64,000 bases of DNA. It comes from Aquarana catesbeiana. Lineage: Eukaryota > Chordata > Amphibia > Anura > Ranidae. The position numbers and the translations under genes were made by a program. Positions 11,755 to 24,530 of this stretch are shown one piece after another. Under the pieces are notes generated by a model. That model was not told where the DNA came from and searched no databases. It saw nothing but the letters and a program-made list of their open reading frames with translations. The DNA lies in NCBI RefSeq assembly GCF_042186555.1, contig NC_133328.1, positions 615,459,744 to 615,523,743 on the forward strand, given 5' to 3'. Position 1 is the first letter of the stretch, and each line of letters starts with the position of its first letter.

Positions 11755-13253
11755 TAAATATTTGATCAAGGGTGCTTGTGACTATCACACTCCACACACA
11801 GGCATCCAGGAAAAAATAAGAGGCGCTTAGATATAATGTGCTAGTGCCTTTAACACAGTGATGGTGTGACCCTCTATATGTGTTCTATACACTCAAAGTT
11901 ATCTGATCTCACTCTGAACAAATCTATAACAATATATGATAAGCGTACATATCATAACCCTATAAGTGTGCAAGTGTCCTTAACACAGTGATGGTGTGAC
12001 CCTCTAGATATATATTTCAACACTCACACGCATAGACAATTAACTATACGTCTCCAGTGTTACATAGATGGAGACATCACATGTACAATCTGTATAATAA
12101 AGTGCAATAAGTCCCAACATAAATAAAAATAATAATCAGTGTGTGGAGTGTGATAGTCACAGGCACCCTTGATCAAATATTTAGTTGTTGCACCATAATT
12201 TAAAGGGGTTGCTTCACATTGATTGTGGAGAGACTTCACCACAAGGTTCACTACATTCACATTATTTTTCTTTTTACTTTATCTGTGGAGGATAGGGAGC
12301 GCGGTGGAGGTGTTTTGATTTGAAGGGCGGTTTATCAAACCAAAATATCTGATTATACTACATCAATGCAGCCTGCCTGTGTCCATCAATGCAGACTGCC
12401 TGTGTCTATCAATACAGCCTACCTGTGTCCATCAATGCAGCCTCACCTGAGTCCATCAATGCAGCCTCACCTGTGTCCATCAATGCCGCCTCACCTGTGT
12501 CCATCGATGCAGCCTCACCTGTGCACATCAATGCAGCCTACCTGTGCTCATCAATGCAGCCTGCCTGTGCCCAACAATGCAGCCTACCTGTGTCCATCAA
12601 TGCAGCCTGCCTGTGCCCATCAATGCAGCCTCTAAATATTTGATCAAGGGTGCTTGTGACTATCACACTCCACACACAGGCATCCAGGAAAAAATAAGAG
12701 GCGCTTAGATATAATGTGCTAGTGCCTTTAACACAGTGATGGTGTGACCCTCTATATGTGTTCTATACACTCAAAGTTATCTGATCTCACTCTGAACAAA
12801 TCTATAACAATATATGATAAGCGTACATATCATAACCCTATAAGTGTGCAAGTGTCCTTAACACAGTGATGGTGTGACCCTCTAGATATATATTTCAACA
12901 CTCACACGCATAGACAATTAACTATACGTCTCCAGTGTTACATAGATGGAGACATCACATGTACAATCTGTATAATAAAGTGCAATAAGTCCCAACATAA
13001 ATAAAAATAATAATCAGTGTGTGGAGTGTGATAGTCACAGGCACCCTTGATCAAATATTTAGTTGTTGCACCATAATTTAAAGGGGTTGCTTCACATTGA
13101 TTGTGGAGAGACTTCACCACAAGGTTCACTACATTCACATTATTTTTCTTTTTACTTTATCTGTGGAGGATAGGGAGCGCGGTGGAGGTGTTTTGATTTG
13201 AAGGGCGGTTTATCAAACCAAAATATCTGATTATACTACATCAATGCAGCCTG
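11498..13253. repeat. Two tandem copies of an 878-bp unit
   Basis: Copy 1 is 11498-12375 and copy 2 is 12376-13253. Each has about 257 bp of minisatellite plus about 620 bp of other sequence. I noticed no difference between copies over the stretches compared. The same junction (ACTACATCAATGCAGCCTG) closes each copy, so the unit returned to the minisatellite both times. Confidence 0.95.
11755..12183. mobile_element. Element with 45-bp terminal inverted repeats (first of two)
   Basis: The first 45 bases (from TAAATATTTGATCAAGGG) pair with the last 45 (12139-12183) with one mismatch. It has been carried into the duplication, so an identical copy sits at 12633-13061. The interior repeats ACACAGTGATGGTGTGACCC twice. 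No coding capacity; class unknown. Confidence 0.75.
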
Positions 13254-13675
13254 CCTGTGTCCATCAATGCAGCCTACCTGTGTCCATCAATGCAGCCTCA
13301 CCTGTGTCCATCAATGCAGCCTACCTGTGTCCATCAATGCAGCCAGCCTGTGTCCATCAATGCAGCCTCACCTGTGTCCATCAATGCAGCCTACCTGTGT
13401 CCATAAATGCAGCCTACCTGTGTCCATCAATGCAGCCTAGCTGTGTCCATAAATGCAGCCTGGCTGTGCCTATCAATGCAGCCTCACCTGTGTCCATCAA
13501 TGCAGCCTACCTGTGTCCATCAATGCAGCCTACCTGTGTCCATTAATGCAGCCTACCCGTGTCCATCAATGCAGCCTACCCGTGTCCATCAATGCAGCCT
13601 CACCTGTGTCCATCAATGCAGCCTGCCTGTGTCCATCAAAGCAGCCTGCCTGTGTCCATCAATGCAGTCTACCAG
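13238..13675. repeat. Minisatellite, third block
   Basis: About 18 further units of the 23/24-bp repeat, less varied than the left block. It ends at CAGTCTACCAGTGCAGG where the element's GC-rich right segment begins. Confidence 0.95.
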
Positions 13676-14213
13676 TGCAGGGGAAGAGAGGAGAGGATTG
13701 CCAGCCGGATCATCACTGCGCTGAGGAACATCGCTGTAAGAGCTTTAATTTCAATTGCAGAGTGTTCCCGCCGCTTGCCGTCACAAACAGCCTCGCCTTC
13801 TTGCCCAGGTACTTTGATACACGTCACACGTCCCAGGATTGAACGGGTGATCTGTCTATCAAAGTACCGGGGCCAGGAGGTGGGGCTCTGTGTGACAGCG
13901 AGTGTGGGGAACACACGATAATTGATCCCCACTCTCTGATAATCCAGCCGCCTGTTCTCTTCCTTTCTTCCCCTCCGCTATCGCTGGGAGAATGGCTCCC
14001 ATTCAACCTCGCATGTCGGCGGTGCTCGCCCTCCCCCCCCGCTCCCAGGCAGCCCACGCTCGCCAACCCTCATTTTCAACTCGCAAGATGCGAGTAGGAG
14101 AGTGGAATATTTTAGAGCTGCTATAGTATATGTTATAATGTTTCAAACTTATTATACCAAATTAACAAATCAACAATTTGACCAAGAGAAATAATGCAAT
14201 AGGGGCACAAGAC

Positions 14214-14753
14214 TTAAAGTGGATGTAAACTCACCACTCACCCAGTATAAACTAATAGCACAGTATTAATGTATACATACATGCAAGCCTCCTGCATGTA
14301 TCCTTGCAAATGTCACCCCCTTCAGCAGTAGGAGCCCCGCAAAACTCTGGAATGTCCCTTTGCCGGAGCTCGGAGGGCAGAGTCGTGATGTCACAAGACT
14401 CCCCTCCCACCTCTACACTCTTCTACTCTCCTATTCCTCCACTCTCCTAGACACTACATGACTTCAGCATGCCCAAAAGGAGGAGCAATGTAAAACTGGA
14501 ATCATAACACACTCTCTGCTCTCTGCTCGTTCATGAGATAATGAAATCAGATGTCAGTCACAGCAGTGGGGGATGTGGCGACCCAAACTGATCTGTGTGT
14601 CACATTTTATCTTATCAAGTAACACAATAGGATTGCTCAGACCTGGATTAACTCTCTGTGGCAAGACTGAGCACAGATGAATTGACATCCTCTACTGTAC
14701 CAGGTAGAAGTCTTCAATAAAAAAAAAAAAAATCAGGTTTACATCCACTTTAA
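14214..14753. mobile_element. TTAA-ended short element, family A copy 2
   Basis: Begins TTAAAGTGGATGTAAACTC and ends GGTTTACATCCACTTTAA, near-perfect inverted ends. Same orientation and interior order as copy 1 at 7195-7922, but shorter. Confidence 0.9.
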
Positions 14754-15966
14754 AGGTTGGCTTTCTGAAAAAGCCAGTTAATAATGGCTCTTGTCTGTTG
14801 GATCTTGGCCAGATAATTGGAACACCACCACTCAACTATCAAGCTCCACACAGCCTCCTAGGTTTTTACATTGAAGATATATATCCAGGAGGTTCGAGCA
14901 CACTACACTTTGGAACTCCAGCAACCACTTCTGAGCCCTGATGAAGGAGGATTCCTTGGCCCCTGAAATATGTTTACTACTGTTTTCTAAAAGGTTGTGA
15001 TTTTACTGTTACAAATTAAAGATATATGGAGTTCTGTACCAATCGTTTGCAGCCTCTTTTGTTCATGTTGATTCCACAATTTGAAATGTTTAAACATATT
15101 CTGTAACATTGGCAGTAGTCTGTGATACCTTCTAAGTCCAAGTAATATTTTTTTACTTTGTTTCTGGTGATGGTAAGGGATGTGGCTCCCATGATGACAC
15201 ATCAGTCCTTCTGAGACCTTCTTGTCATACGATTAATTGCTTCCAAAGGATTCATGTGTAGCTTGTACTATAGGGAGCTATTTGTTCTATCTGTGTAATG
15301 TTGGAATGATACCCTTGGCAGTTAATCCAATTTAAGAAATGGCTCAAACAAGCTATGAAACAATCTTAACATTATAGGATAGGTCCAGTTGAATGTCACT
15401 AACTACTACTAGATATGTACAGGTAATCAATACCTCTTACAGTAGAATAATCTAGCTACTAAAATCAACTGTGGGCTCCTGTATTATGGGGTTTTACGTT
15501 AAACAGGTTTTCCAGGAAAGAGTTAAACTCTTTATACTGTATTAGAGTATATTTTTTGGCTGTTCCACATCTACGCTCCTTCTTAAAACCAGCCAGGGAG
15601 GGACTTGTTCTTTGAGGTGCTGTCATGGCAAGTGCTAAGCACCTGTATAGAGGTCATTGGGTTGCCTGTTGATGCATCCTTCATTGCTCCTTGAAGTCCA
15701 TGTAGCTATTTGCCACTAGTGCCATACTACCATTTTTAACTACCATGTGTTGGTGAGGATGGTGGTTCTTTCAAAAGAATGATAAATGAGCAACATGAAA
15801 GGTTCCCTTGATAGAGCACCATCCCTTGCCACTCTGTTCGCCTGTTTGAGGCCTTGCCTTTATCTGTTACTAATGGGTATAAAGGGAGCATGTAAGTTTC
15901 AAACCTTGTTCCCAGAATGTAAGCGGATATTCAACAGGCTGGAACTCTGTCATGTGAGGGAAGGTA
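14754..15966. other. Intron with a dispersed repeat fragment
   Basis: Bases about 14930-15060 (CCCTGATGAAGGAGG, then GCCCCTGAAATATG) resemble a dispersed motif also seen near 45870. The rest was not recognised. The minus-strand frame at 14987-15202 lacks any family signature. Confidence 0.4.
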
Positions 15967-16560
15967 ATGTTAGGAGTGTCTGACGCACTCTCCCTCTCCC
16001 CATGGCCACCTCTTTGGTCTCTCTCTCCGAGTGTTGGATGCTGGGCAATGTCTCCTCTAATTCTATTGTCTGACGGTGGCATTCCCCTCTTTGGTCTGCC
16101 TAGCCTCTTCTCCTGATTAGTTAGTGGCACTGTGGTGCTTTATATAAACATCAAAAGCCTAGGGCTCTGTGCTTGTGACAGTGTTTGCTACATGCCTCCT
16201 GTAATCGCCTTACCTTGTTGTTCTTGTAAGCCTAGTCTTGTCATGTTTGAATTCTCCTGTTGTTGACCCCTTGTCTTTACCCTCTTTTAGATAAAAGATA
16301 CGCCACTAATCTCCGTCTGTCCTGACCCTTGCTTGGATACTGAACGCTGCCTCTGCCTGCTGCTAGCCAGTCCTGACCATCCATTACAAGCTTGGCATCC
16401 TGCCAGTCACCAATCCCAATTATTCCTCTATATGATACCTGCTTTGAGCCTTCTTTGCAGCTTGAAGCCATCTGACACATGAACTCTCTCCCAGGGTTGC
16501 TGGTGAGTTGTGTGAATATAGCATTGAACCTTAAGTTCTGGATGCCATCAAAGTACTTGT
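15967..16560. mobile_element. Possible LTR remnant
   Basis: Starts TGTTAGGAGTGTCTGACGC and has a TATA-like CTTTATATAAACA at 16139-16151, with pyrimidine-rich text and repeated CTGACC/CTGCCTG words like the Gypsy LTR at 28105-28771. No matching end, target duplication or internal coding region was found, so this is a weak call. Confidence 0.3.
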
Positions 16561-18853
16561 AGGTATACTAGCCTTAAGAGAATGGCGGCTACTGTAGGTA
16601 AAACTGCACATTAGTCTTGCTATTTCAGGAGAACAGGATTTGAACAGGTGAACCTTACTAGAAATTAACCTTGCGTAAGCTCAAACATGGAGCTTACACG
16701 GGGTTGGAACCAGAGCTTCAGCAGGTGAGGTAAGTGATCAGTGTTTTTTTTTTTTTAACATGCAGATGTAGCCAGGTACTTGGCTGCAGGAGCAAGCTGT
16801 AATACTGTCTGCAGCACACTTAAGCTGTGACCAAACAGACAAGCTGGACTTCAGTGCACTGCTGCCTCCCAACAGAAGGGGGAGCGGGTGAGTCAACAGT
16901 GCTCCACAGACATTGATGCTGGCCGCAAGTGGAGTGTGGAAATTGAAGTCCAAGAAGGGAGAGCTATTGTGCACTTATATTACTCAATGAAATACAGCCG
17001 GGACAGGGGAGGAGAAAAGAGGGGTATCTTCCCAGGCTGCCGTTTGAATAGCACAGTCTTTCTGCTGTGGGAGTTTAGAGTGAGCACATTCCCCATCCAG
17101 ACTTGCCAGTAGCTGGACAGAGGCATTGGGCTTACAGCTGGGAGACAAGAAAGAGAAGATTGGAGAGCGCAGGTACTGAGACTGTGCCATTACCGGAGGA
17201 AGTCCAGTGCTGCACCGATGCTAGAGCTGTAACACTGGGTAAATAGAGCACTCCTTACATGCTGTGCGACTTCTGTGGCTGTATTACTGAACTGGTGAGA
17301 GGGCTGAGTGGCCACAGCCTGTTGTCTTTATTGGAAACTATACGTAAAAGGACTAGGCACTTACCCAATAACTTATAATACTGCATGCAAACAGCCATGG
17401 GGACTATGCTTATATGCACCAACTGCAAGATAGGCCCCTACGCAAGGCGGCAGGAGGGGAGGGTATAGGACTCTCCATCCAGATAAGCCGCCCTACAAGG
17501 ACTTCTACTATTGCTTGTGGGGGTAAGAATAGTTCTGCAGGAGGCCTGGGCTATAGTACAACCACCTCTAGAGTGCACCCCAGACTAGTTATAAAATTGC
17601 AACTCACATTGCAGTCGCTGAATTTGTTGAGTTGCTCACAGTCTAGTGGTACAAAACTCTATTCAAGCTACCTTGGCATAGTGATTACCTTGTCTAGCAG
17701 ACTGTGTTTGAATTTATCTGCTGTGTGCTCATTTATGCTTGTACCATCATCTACTCTAAACTGCACCAATACATTTAGTTTACCGCTAAATGGCCTTGTG
17801 TCTATTTCCTTATATTAGCTCACCACCAAGTTAAAGGTGTACATGATTGTGTCTTTATAGATGCTTGCAGTGACTTTTATCCAACCAGGTGTGTCAGAGG
17901 GGCTGAGGTCGTTCTTGGAGTCAAGGCGCAGAACAGAAAACCCAAATTACTAAGCGGTTCCTTCGGTGGTAGCTCTACACAGAGGTTGTACAAAGCAATC
18001 AATCGCCTGCTAAAAAAGTTAAAAATGAATTTGCCTATTTGATGAAAAGTTCACTTTAGTCAACATGGTTTCAAAATAAACTGTTCAACCAACTTTACAA
18101 GGCAGAAAGAGTAGAGGCCCGGCGGTAAAGTGTTTGTAAATAAAGTTATAGAAATGGTATGCGCACACATATGTGCATGGGATTATTTCTCCTTGCCAGC
18201 AATGTCAGATGAGATATCTTGATGCATGCTTTGCCCAGCTGCTGGTATAGAAGCGACTGTCATAATGCTCTGTCTCCTGTCAGCCAAAACTCAGGGCAGC
18301 TGCCACAAAAGTGATTATAACAGCTGCTGCCAGCAAGATAAAACGGATCAGACTGAGGCCGTCAAAGAAAAACAAAGCTGGACGCCAAGAAGGAAAACAG
18401 ACAGAAGACGAAAATGTTTTACATTCTAAATACGCAGGACTGTGACATGTATCTTTTTTAATTAGCAAAGAAAGCGCAAGGGAATTGGTACAGGGGGTTT
18501 CGGACTATCCCCCTGCCTCCATGTGACATTGTGCTGGAGTGGTGATTGGCTGCATGAACACCCAGCGCTGAATTGTATGCTTTCCCAAACCTAAGAGTAT
18601 AGGCCTTGTTCGCACAGGGTGTTTAATACTGTACGCCCGTGCAGAGCTGTATTTACCCACACAGGGATGCACAGGTGTTGCGTGCATCCTCATGTAGGCA
18701 TATTACCTTGGGTCAAAGAAGATATTTTGTATTGTATAAAACATAAAACTTTTATTTATGCAGCCATGAATAAAAAAATATGGTACATTAATAATAAAAA
18801 ACATCAGCAGTAAAACTGCTGACTTATGAGGGTATGTACAACTGAGTGACACT
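16561..18853. other. Long intronic stretch, not recognised
   Basis: No convincing exon, repeat unit or terminal repeat. The plus frame at 17414-17818 and the shorter ones show no family signature or splice context. A poly-T tract lies at 16745-16757 and a partial inverted-repeat fragment near 18600-18700 (TTCGCACAGGGTG). Confidence 0.4.
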
Positions 18854-19189
18854 CTCCTAATCAGTGGCGTCACTAGGGTTGGTGTCACCTGGTGCGGTAA
18901 AACATGGTGTCACCTCCCCTTATTATATAATCCCCCCCCCCCAGCCTGCCACAGTGCTCTGTCCTGCCGCTGCGAGTGACAGCAGTACAGAGCAGTAGAC
19001 ACTGGGCAGGATAGAGCATCAAGCTATCCCTTGTCTAGCCTACCACAGTGCCCTGCAGGACACTGGGCAGGCTAGTTTTGGGCCAGCAGTGCATGGTCAT
19101 GGTGCGCACCCTAAACCAGCATCTGTATATGATGCGGTCAGTCCTGGCACACCGACCCATGCACTGTCATGGATGGGGGTGTATTACAG

Positions 19190-20070
19190 TCAGATATCAG
19201 TGTACATGGGGTCCCTGTCCCCAGGGGAACTGGGTTGGTCCCTGTCCCAAGTGAAGATGGGGTGGCCCCTGTCCCCAGGGGAGATGAGGTAGTCCCTGTC
19301 CCCAGGGGAGATGGGATAGGGTATGGAATGGTGTATGGGGGAGATGGGGTGGTCCCTGTCCCAAGAGGATATGGGGTGGTCCCTGTCCCCAGAGGAGATT
19401 TATTTATTTTTTTATTTCAGGTACTTATATAGCGCTGTCAATTTATGCAGCGCTTTTACATATACATTGTACATTCACATCAGTCCCTACCCTCAAGGAG
19501 CTTACAATCTAAGGTCCCTAAATCACATTCATACATACTAGGGACAATTTAGACAGGATCCAATTAACCTACCAGCATGTCTTTGGAGTGTGGGAGGAAA
19601 CCGGAGTACCCGGAGGAAACCCACACAGGCACAGGGAGAACATGCAAACTTCAGGCAGGTAGTGTCGTGGTTGGGATTCGAACCAGTGACCCTTCTTACT
19701 GCTAGGCGAAAGTGCTACCCACTACACCACTGTGCATGGGGTGGTTTCTGTCCCCAGAGGAGACGAGGTGGTTTCTGTCCCCAGAGGAGATGGGGTGGTC
19801 CCTGTCCCAAGAGGAGATGGGGTGATCCCTGTCCCAAGAGGAGATGGGGTGGTCCCTGTCCCAAGAGGAGATGAGTGGTCTCTGTCCTCAGAGGAGATGG
19901 GGTGGTCCCTGTCCCAGAGGAGATGGGGTGGTCCCTGTCCCAAGAGGAGATGGGGTGGTCCCTGTCCCAAGAGGAGATGGGTGGTCTCTGTCCTCAGAGG
20001 AGATGGGGTGGTCCCTGTCCCAGAGGAGATGGGGTGGTCCCTGTTCCCAGAGGAGATGGGATTGTCTCAC
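19190..20070. repeat. 27-bp minisatellite, two blocks
   Basis: Units built on GGGGTGGTCCCTGTCCC plus AAGAGGAGAT, about 8 in the left block (19205-19398) and 12 in the right (19737-20065). The SINE at 19399-19736 lies between them. Since 27 is divisible by three, all frames stay open, which explains the long false proteins on both strands. Confidence 0.97.
19399..19736 (-). mobile_element. V-type SINE with tRNA-like head and L2-like tail
   Basis: On the minus strand the head reads GTGTAGTGGGTAGCAC (A-box region), then B box GGTTCGAATCC (19684-19674), then the V-SINE core with CTCCGGTTTCCTCCCACACT. The 3' end GATTGTAAGCTCC and AGCGCTATATAAG matches the tail of the L2 element at 61467-62058, the usual sign that L2 machinery moves it. 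Confidence 0.9.
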
Positions 20071-20865
20071 TCACCGTGACCATGGTGCAGGGTCAGGTTG
20101 ATGTAGATTCTGCCCAGCATGGTCTGGCTGTGGCACTTGTGTCCACCTGGCTGTTGTAGTTCATGAGGCATAGAGAGCTGCGGCTGGCTGCCCTCCAAGC
20201 ACTTGTTTATTGTCACTTTGGCTCCCTCCAGAAGTACAGAGAGGATGATCAGCATTAGAGGCCGCATCTCCACTCCATGGGCTCTCTGAGGAAGATCTCT
20301 GCATCTGTAAAGGGACAGGGCTGGGAGACAAGCCTGTGGTGTCCTCCATGGAGCCAGCTCTCATAGGCTGCACCAATGTGTTGGAAGTTTGTTTGTCCAG
20401 CAAAAGTATGCACTGGAGGGCTCCGTGCAAAGAAATGAATGGAAGTGACTCGAGGGGCCCCAGGACTGGGGAGGACACTGGACTGAGTGGCATTTTACGG
20501 GATCAGGAGAGGGGATCAGCTGAGGACGTTGGTTGGGAATGTGAGACTGAATAGCGGCTGCCTGATGCTGGTGCCGATCCTAAGCGAAGCGGTGCCTGGC
20601 AGTATGTCCTGCTTGTTAGGACATGTGGGCCTGGTGTCACCCCTCTTGTGGGTGTCATCCATGGGAGGGGGGGCGCCCCCTCATCCCCCAGTAGTGACGC
20701 CACTGCTCCTAATATATCCAAAGCATTTCAGGAAGAGCTCAATGCTTTCTTCAGGGGTGTTTAGGAGCTCACAAACATTGCATTCTATAACAGAGTAAGG
20801 CGGTTATGAGAAACAGGCAAGTAAATAACTTTAAACAGGTACATAATAATTACCAAGGTGTGCCA

Positions 20866-21584
20866 AGAAAATATCCCCCCACACCATTACACCACCACCA
20901 CCAGCCTGAACCATTGATGCAAGGCAGGATGGATCCATGCTTTCATGTTGTTTATGCCAAATCCTGACCCCACCATCTAAATGTCGCAGCTGAAATTGAG
21001 ACTCATCGGATCAGGCAACATTTTTCCAATCTTCTATTGTCCAATTTTGGTAAGCCTGTCCGAATTGTAGCCTCCGTTTCCTGTTCTTAGCTGACAGGAG
21101 TGGCACCCGGTGTGGTCTTTTGCTGCTGTAGCCCATCTGCTTCAAGGTTTGATGTGTTGTGCATTCAAAGATGGTATTCTGCATACCTTGGTTGTAACAA
21201 GTGGTTATTTGAGTTACCATTGCCTTTCTATCATCTCGAACCAGTCTGCCTATTCTCCTCTGACATCTGACATCAACAAGGCATTTTCCTCCACACAACT
21301 GCAGCTCACTGGATATTTTCTCTTTTTAGGACCATTTTCTATAAACCCGAGAGATGGTTGTGCGTGAAAATCCCAGGAGATCAGCAGTTTTTGAAATACT
21401 CAGACCAGCCCGTCTGGCACCCACAATCTCCATTCCCCATGATGCATGGTTTTAACTTTAGCAAGTCTTCTTCACCACGTCTAGATGTCTAAATGCATTG
21501 AGTTTCTGCCACGTGATTGGCTGATTAGCAATTTGTGTTACCAAACAATTGAACAGGTGTGCCTAATAAAGTGGCCGGTGAGTG
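20866..21584 (-). pseudogene. Tc1/mariner-type transposon, left-truncated
   Basis: The right end CCACTTTATTAGG-type terminus (plus: AATAAAGTGGCCGGTGAGTG) is followed by TA. Minus-strand frame 21298-21011 reads NRKRRLQFGQAYQNWTIEDW, the middle of a Tc1-like DDE transposase, after helix-turn-helix fragments (GLSISKTADL near 21400). The left third, including the last catalytic residue region and the left terminal repeat, is missing from about 20866. Inactive. Confidence 0.9.
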
Positions 21585-21628
21585 TATCTATCTTACAGTA
21601 TCTATCTTAGAGTATCTATCTACTAACA
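21585..21628. repeat. Degenerate TATC microsatellite
   Basis: Short imperfect run of TATCTATCT words between two Tc1-type elements. Confidence 0.7.
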
Positions 21629-22877
21629 GTATCTCACAAAAGTGAGTACACAACTCACATTTTTGTAAATTTTTTATTATATCTTTTCATGTGACAACAC
21701 TGAAGAAATGACACTTTGCTACAATGTAAAGTAGTGAGTGTACAGCTTGTATAACAGTGTACATTTTCTGTCCCCTCAAAATAACTCAACACAGCCATTA
21801 ATGTCTAAACCGCTGGCAACAAAAGTGAGTACACCCCTAAGTGAAAATGTCCAAATTGGGCCCAAAGTGTCAATATTTTGTGTGGCCTCCATTATTTTCC
21901 AGCACTATCTTAACCCTCTTGGGCATGGAGTTCACCAGAACTTCACAGGTTGCCACTGGAGTCCTCTTCCACTCCTCCATGACGACATCACGGAGCTGGT
22001 GGATGTTAGAGACCTTGCGCTCCTCCACCTTCCGTCTGAGAATGCCCCACAGATGCTCAATAGGGTTTAGGTCTGGAGACATGCTTGGCCAGTCAATCAC
22101 ATTTACCCTCAGCTTCTTTAGCAAGGCAGTGGTCATCTTGGAGGTGTGTTTGGGGTCCTTGTCATGTTGGAATACTTCCCTGCGGCCCAGTCTCTGAAGG
22201 GAGGGGGATCATGCTCTGCTTCAGTATGTCACAGTACATGTTGGCATTCATGGTTCCCTCAATGATCTGTAGCTCCCCAGTGCCGCTAGAACTCATACAG
22301 CCCCAGACCATGACACTCCCACCACCATGCTTGACTATAGGCAAGACACACTTGTCTTTGTACTCCTCACCTGGTTGCCATCACACACGCTTGACACCAT
22401 CTGAACCAAATATGTTTATCTTGGTCTCATCAGACCACAGGACATTGTTCCAGTAATCCATGTCCTTAGCCTGCTTGTCTTCAGCAAACTGTTTGCGGCT
22501 TCCTTGTGCATCATCTTTAGAAGAGGCTTCCTTCTGGGATGACAGCCCTGCAGACCAATTTGCAGTGTGCGGCGTATGGTCTGAAAGCTGACAGGCTGAC
22601 CCCCCATCCCTTCAACCTCTGAAGCAATGCTGGCAGCACTCATGCGTCTATTTCCCAAAGATAACCTCTGCATATGATGCTGAGCACGTGCACTCATCTT
22701 CTTTGGTCAACCATGATGAGGCCTGTTCTGAGTGGAACCTGTCCTGTTAAACCACTGTATGGCCTTGGCCACCATGCTGCAGCTCAGTTTCAGGGTCTTG
22801 GCAATCTTAGATATAATAAAGATATAATAAAATATTCACAAAAATGTGAGGGGTGTACTCACTTTTGTGAGATACTG
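21629..22877 (-). pseudogene. Tc1-type transposon with internal deletion
   Basis: Long terminal inverted repeats: CAGTATCTCACAAAAGTGAG at left and CTCACTTTTGTGAGATACTG at right, followed by TA. Minus-strand frames give Tc1 transposase pieces: MSARAQHHMQRLSLGNRRMS (22697 down), KHGGGSVMVWGCMSSSGTG (22344 down) and WPSMSPDLNPIEHLWGIL (22090 down). The sequence jumps at about 22810 from transposase straight into the terminal repeat, so the N-terminal DNA-binding part is deleted. Frameshifts separate the pieces. Confidence 0.92.
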
Positions 22878-22883
22878 TATATA

Positions 22884-24150
22884 TACAGCTGCAATTCCCA
22901 AAAATTTGGGACGCTGTGTAAAATCTACATAAAAACAGAATGCAATGATGTGCAAATCTCATAAGGCCAAATTTTATTCACAATAGAAAATTTAAACGGT
23001 AAAAATATGAAACTGATGGCAGCAACACGTCTCAAAAAGTTGGGACAGGGTAGCAAAAAGCTGGCAAAGTAGGTGGTAATAACAAGGAAGAAATGGAAGA
23101 ACATTTTGCAACTAATTACGTTAATTGGTAATGGGTCAGTAGCATGATCAGGTATAAATAGAGCATCTGAGAGAGTCAGAGTGTCTCAGAAGTAAAGATA
23201 GACAGAGGTTCACCAACCTGTGAAAGGCTGTGTCTAAAAAAAGGTTCAACATTGTCAGAATAATGTTCCTTAACATAAAATTGCAAAGACTTTAAATATC
23301 TCATCATCTACAGCACATAATATAATTAAAAGATTCCCAGAATCTGCAGCTCAAGAGACAAGGCCAAAATGCAATCTTGGATGTCTGTGATCTTCGGGCC
23401 CTCAGATGGCCTGCAATAAAAACAGGCCTGATTCTGTGATGGACATCTCTGCATGGGCTCAGAAGTACTTCCGAAAATCACTGTCTGTAAACACAGTTTG
23501 CCATGCCATCCAAAAATGCAAGGTAAAGCTTCATCATACAAAGAAGAAGCCATATCTGAACATCATCCAGAAACCCCGCTATCTTTTCTGGGCCAAAGCT
23601 CATTTCAAATGATCTATTACAAAGTGGAAAACTGTTCTGTAGTCAGTTGAATCAAAATTTGACATTCTCTTTTGGCAATTGTAGGCGCCACATCCTCCGG
23701 ACTAAAGAGGAGTGGGACCTTCTGGCTTGTTATCAGCACTCACTTCAAAAGCCTGCATCTCTGATGGTATGGGGGTGCAATAGTGTGTATGGAAAGGCAC
23801 CATCAATGCTGAAAGATATATTCAGGTTTTAGACAAGAAAATGCTCCCACCCAGATGATGTTATTTTCAGGGAAGGCCTTGCATATTTCAGAAGGACAAT
23901 GCTAAACTGCATACTGCACCTATGACAACAGCATGGCTTTCTAGTGGAAGAGTCTGGGTGCTTAACTGGCCTGTCTGCAGTCCAGACCTTTAACCAATTC
24001 AAAATATTTGGCACATCTTGAAATGCCAAATAATGACAAAATTCTGTTGAGTAGTTAGAATCCTGTATCAGGCAAGAATGGGACAATCTTCCCTCTTCCA
24101 AAACACCAGCAAACTGGTTTCCTCATTTACCAGATATTTACAGAGCGTTG
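22884..24150 (+). pseudogene. Tc1/mariner-type element, decayed
   Basis: Abuts the previous element. The left end has TTGGGACGCTGTGTAAAA, an end seen in common vertebrate mariner-type repeats. Plus-strand fragments include AWAQKYFRKSLSVNTVCHAI and KPRYLFWAKAH, then PASLMVWGCNSVYGKAP, in transposase order but in different frames. The right end at about 24150 was not clearly defined. Confidence 0.8.
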
Positions 24151-24530
24151 TTAAAAAAAGGGGGTGTTTTGATCTCTATTTTATTAATTTTTCCTTTTAA
24201 ACAACATACAAAAAGTTCAATATCAATTTTTAGGATTAGATACATCCATACAATAAAAACATGATAAACATCCAATTACATTTCCTCCTTTTACAAACCA
24301 TGATTAAAAACTAACAGCATTCTACAGGTTATACCCAAACATCAGGGAGAACCTATATTGCAGGTCCATCAACTAGGGAGAACCTATATTGAAGGTCCAT
24401 CAACTATTGTGTCTAAATAAATAACAATAAGTCCCCCACCACTATACAGATGGATGACCAAAGAGAGAGAGAAAAAACAAATAAAAAAAACATACAAACA
24501 AACAAAACACACACACACACAAACAGGGGG
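24151..24530. other. Intron with (CA)n and small duplication
   Basis: A 32-bp stretch starting AGGGAGAACCTATATTG occurs twice in tandem near 24341-24405. A short (AC)n run lies at about 24507-24521. Nothing else was recognised. Confidence 0.6.

Larger units (their letters stand above)
10858..14120. mobile_element. Large hAT-like composite carrying minisatellite and duplication
   Basis: Left end CAGGGCTCAAAATTTC and right end GAATATTTTAGAGCTG are weak inverted repeats, supported by flanking CTATAGAA (10850-10857) and CTATAGTA (14121-14128), an 8-bp duplication with one mismatch. Inside lie a 23/24-bp minisatellite, an 878-bp tandem duplication, and a GC-rich right segment (13680-14100) with no convincing gene. 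Long plus-strand frames rich in Q, P, C and S are minisatellite translations. Confidence 0.65.
18862..20705. mobile_element. hAT-like element with 27-bp minisatellite and SINE
   Basis: Ends CAGTGGCGTCACTAGGG and AGTAGTGACGCCACTG are inverted repeats. The 8 bp on each side are identical, CTCCTAAT at 18854-18861 and 20706-20713, a perfect hAT-style target duplication. The 1.84-kb interior has a minisatellite in two blocks split by a SINE. No transposase frame was recognised in the right half (20100-20700). Confidence 0.92.

Noticed and set aside
11057..11765. Overlapping plus-strand frames of 70-157 residues rich in Q, C, P and S, and their repeats at 12366-12643 and 13244-13842
   Set aside because: They are translations of the 23/24-bp minisatellite in several frames at once; no splice, start or family support.
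19169..20101. Open frames on both strands with GDGVVPVPR and CPKRRWGGP repeats
   Set aside because: The 27-bp unit is divisible by three, so any stop-free unit gives a long frame. It lies inside a transposable element.
21738..22456. Plus-strand frames over a Tc1 element
   Set aside because: The real transposase pieces are on the minus strand; the plus frames are shadows.
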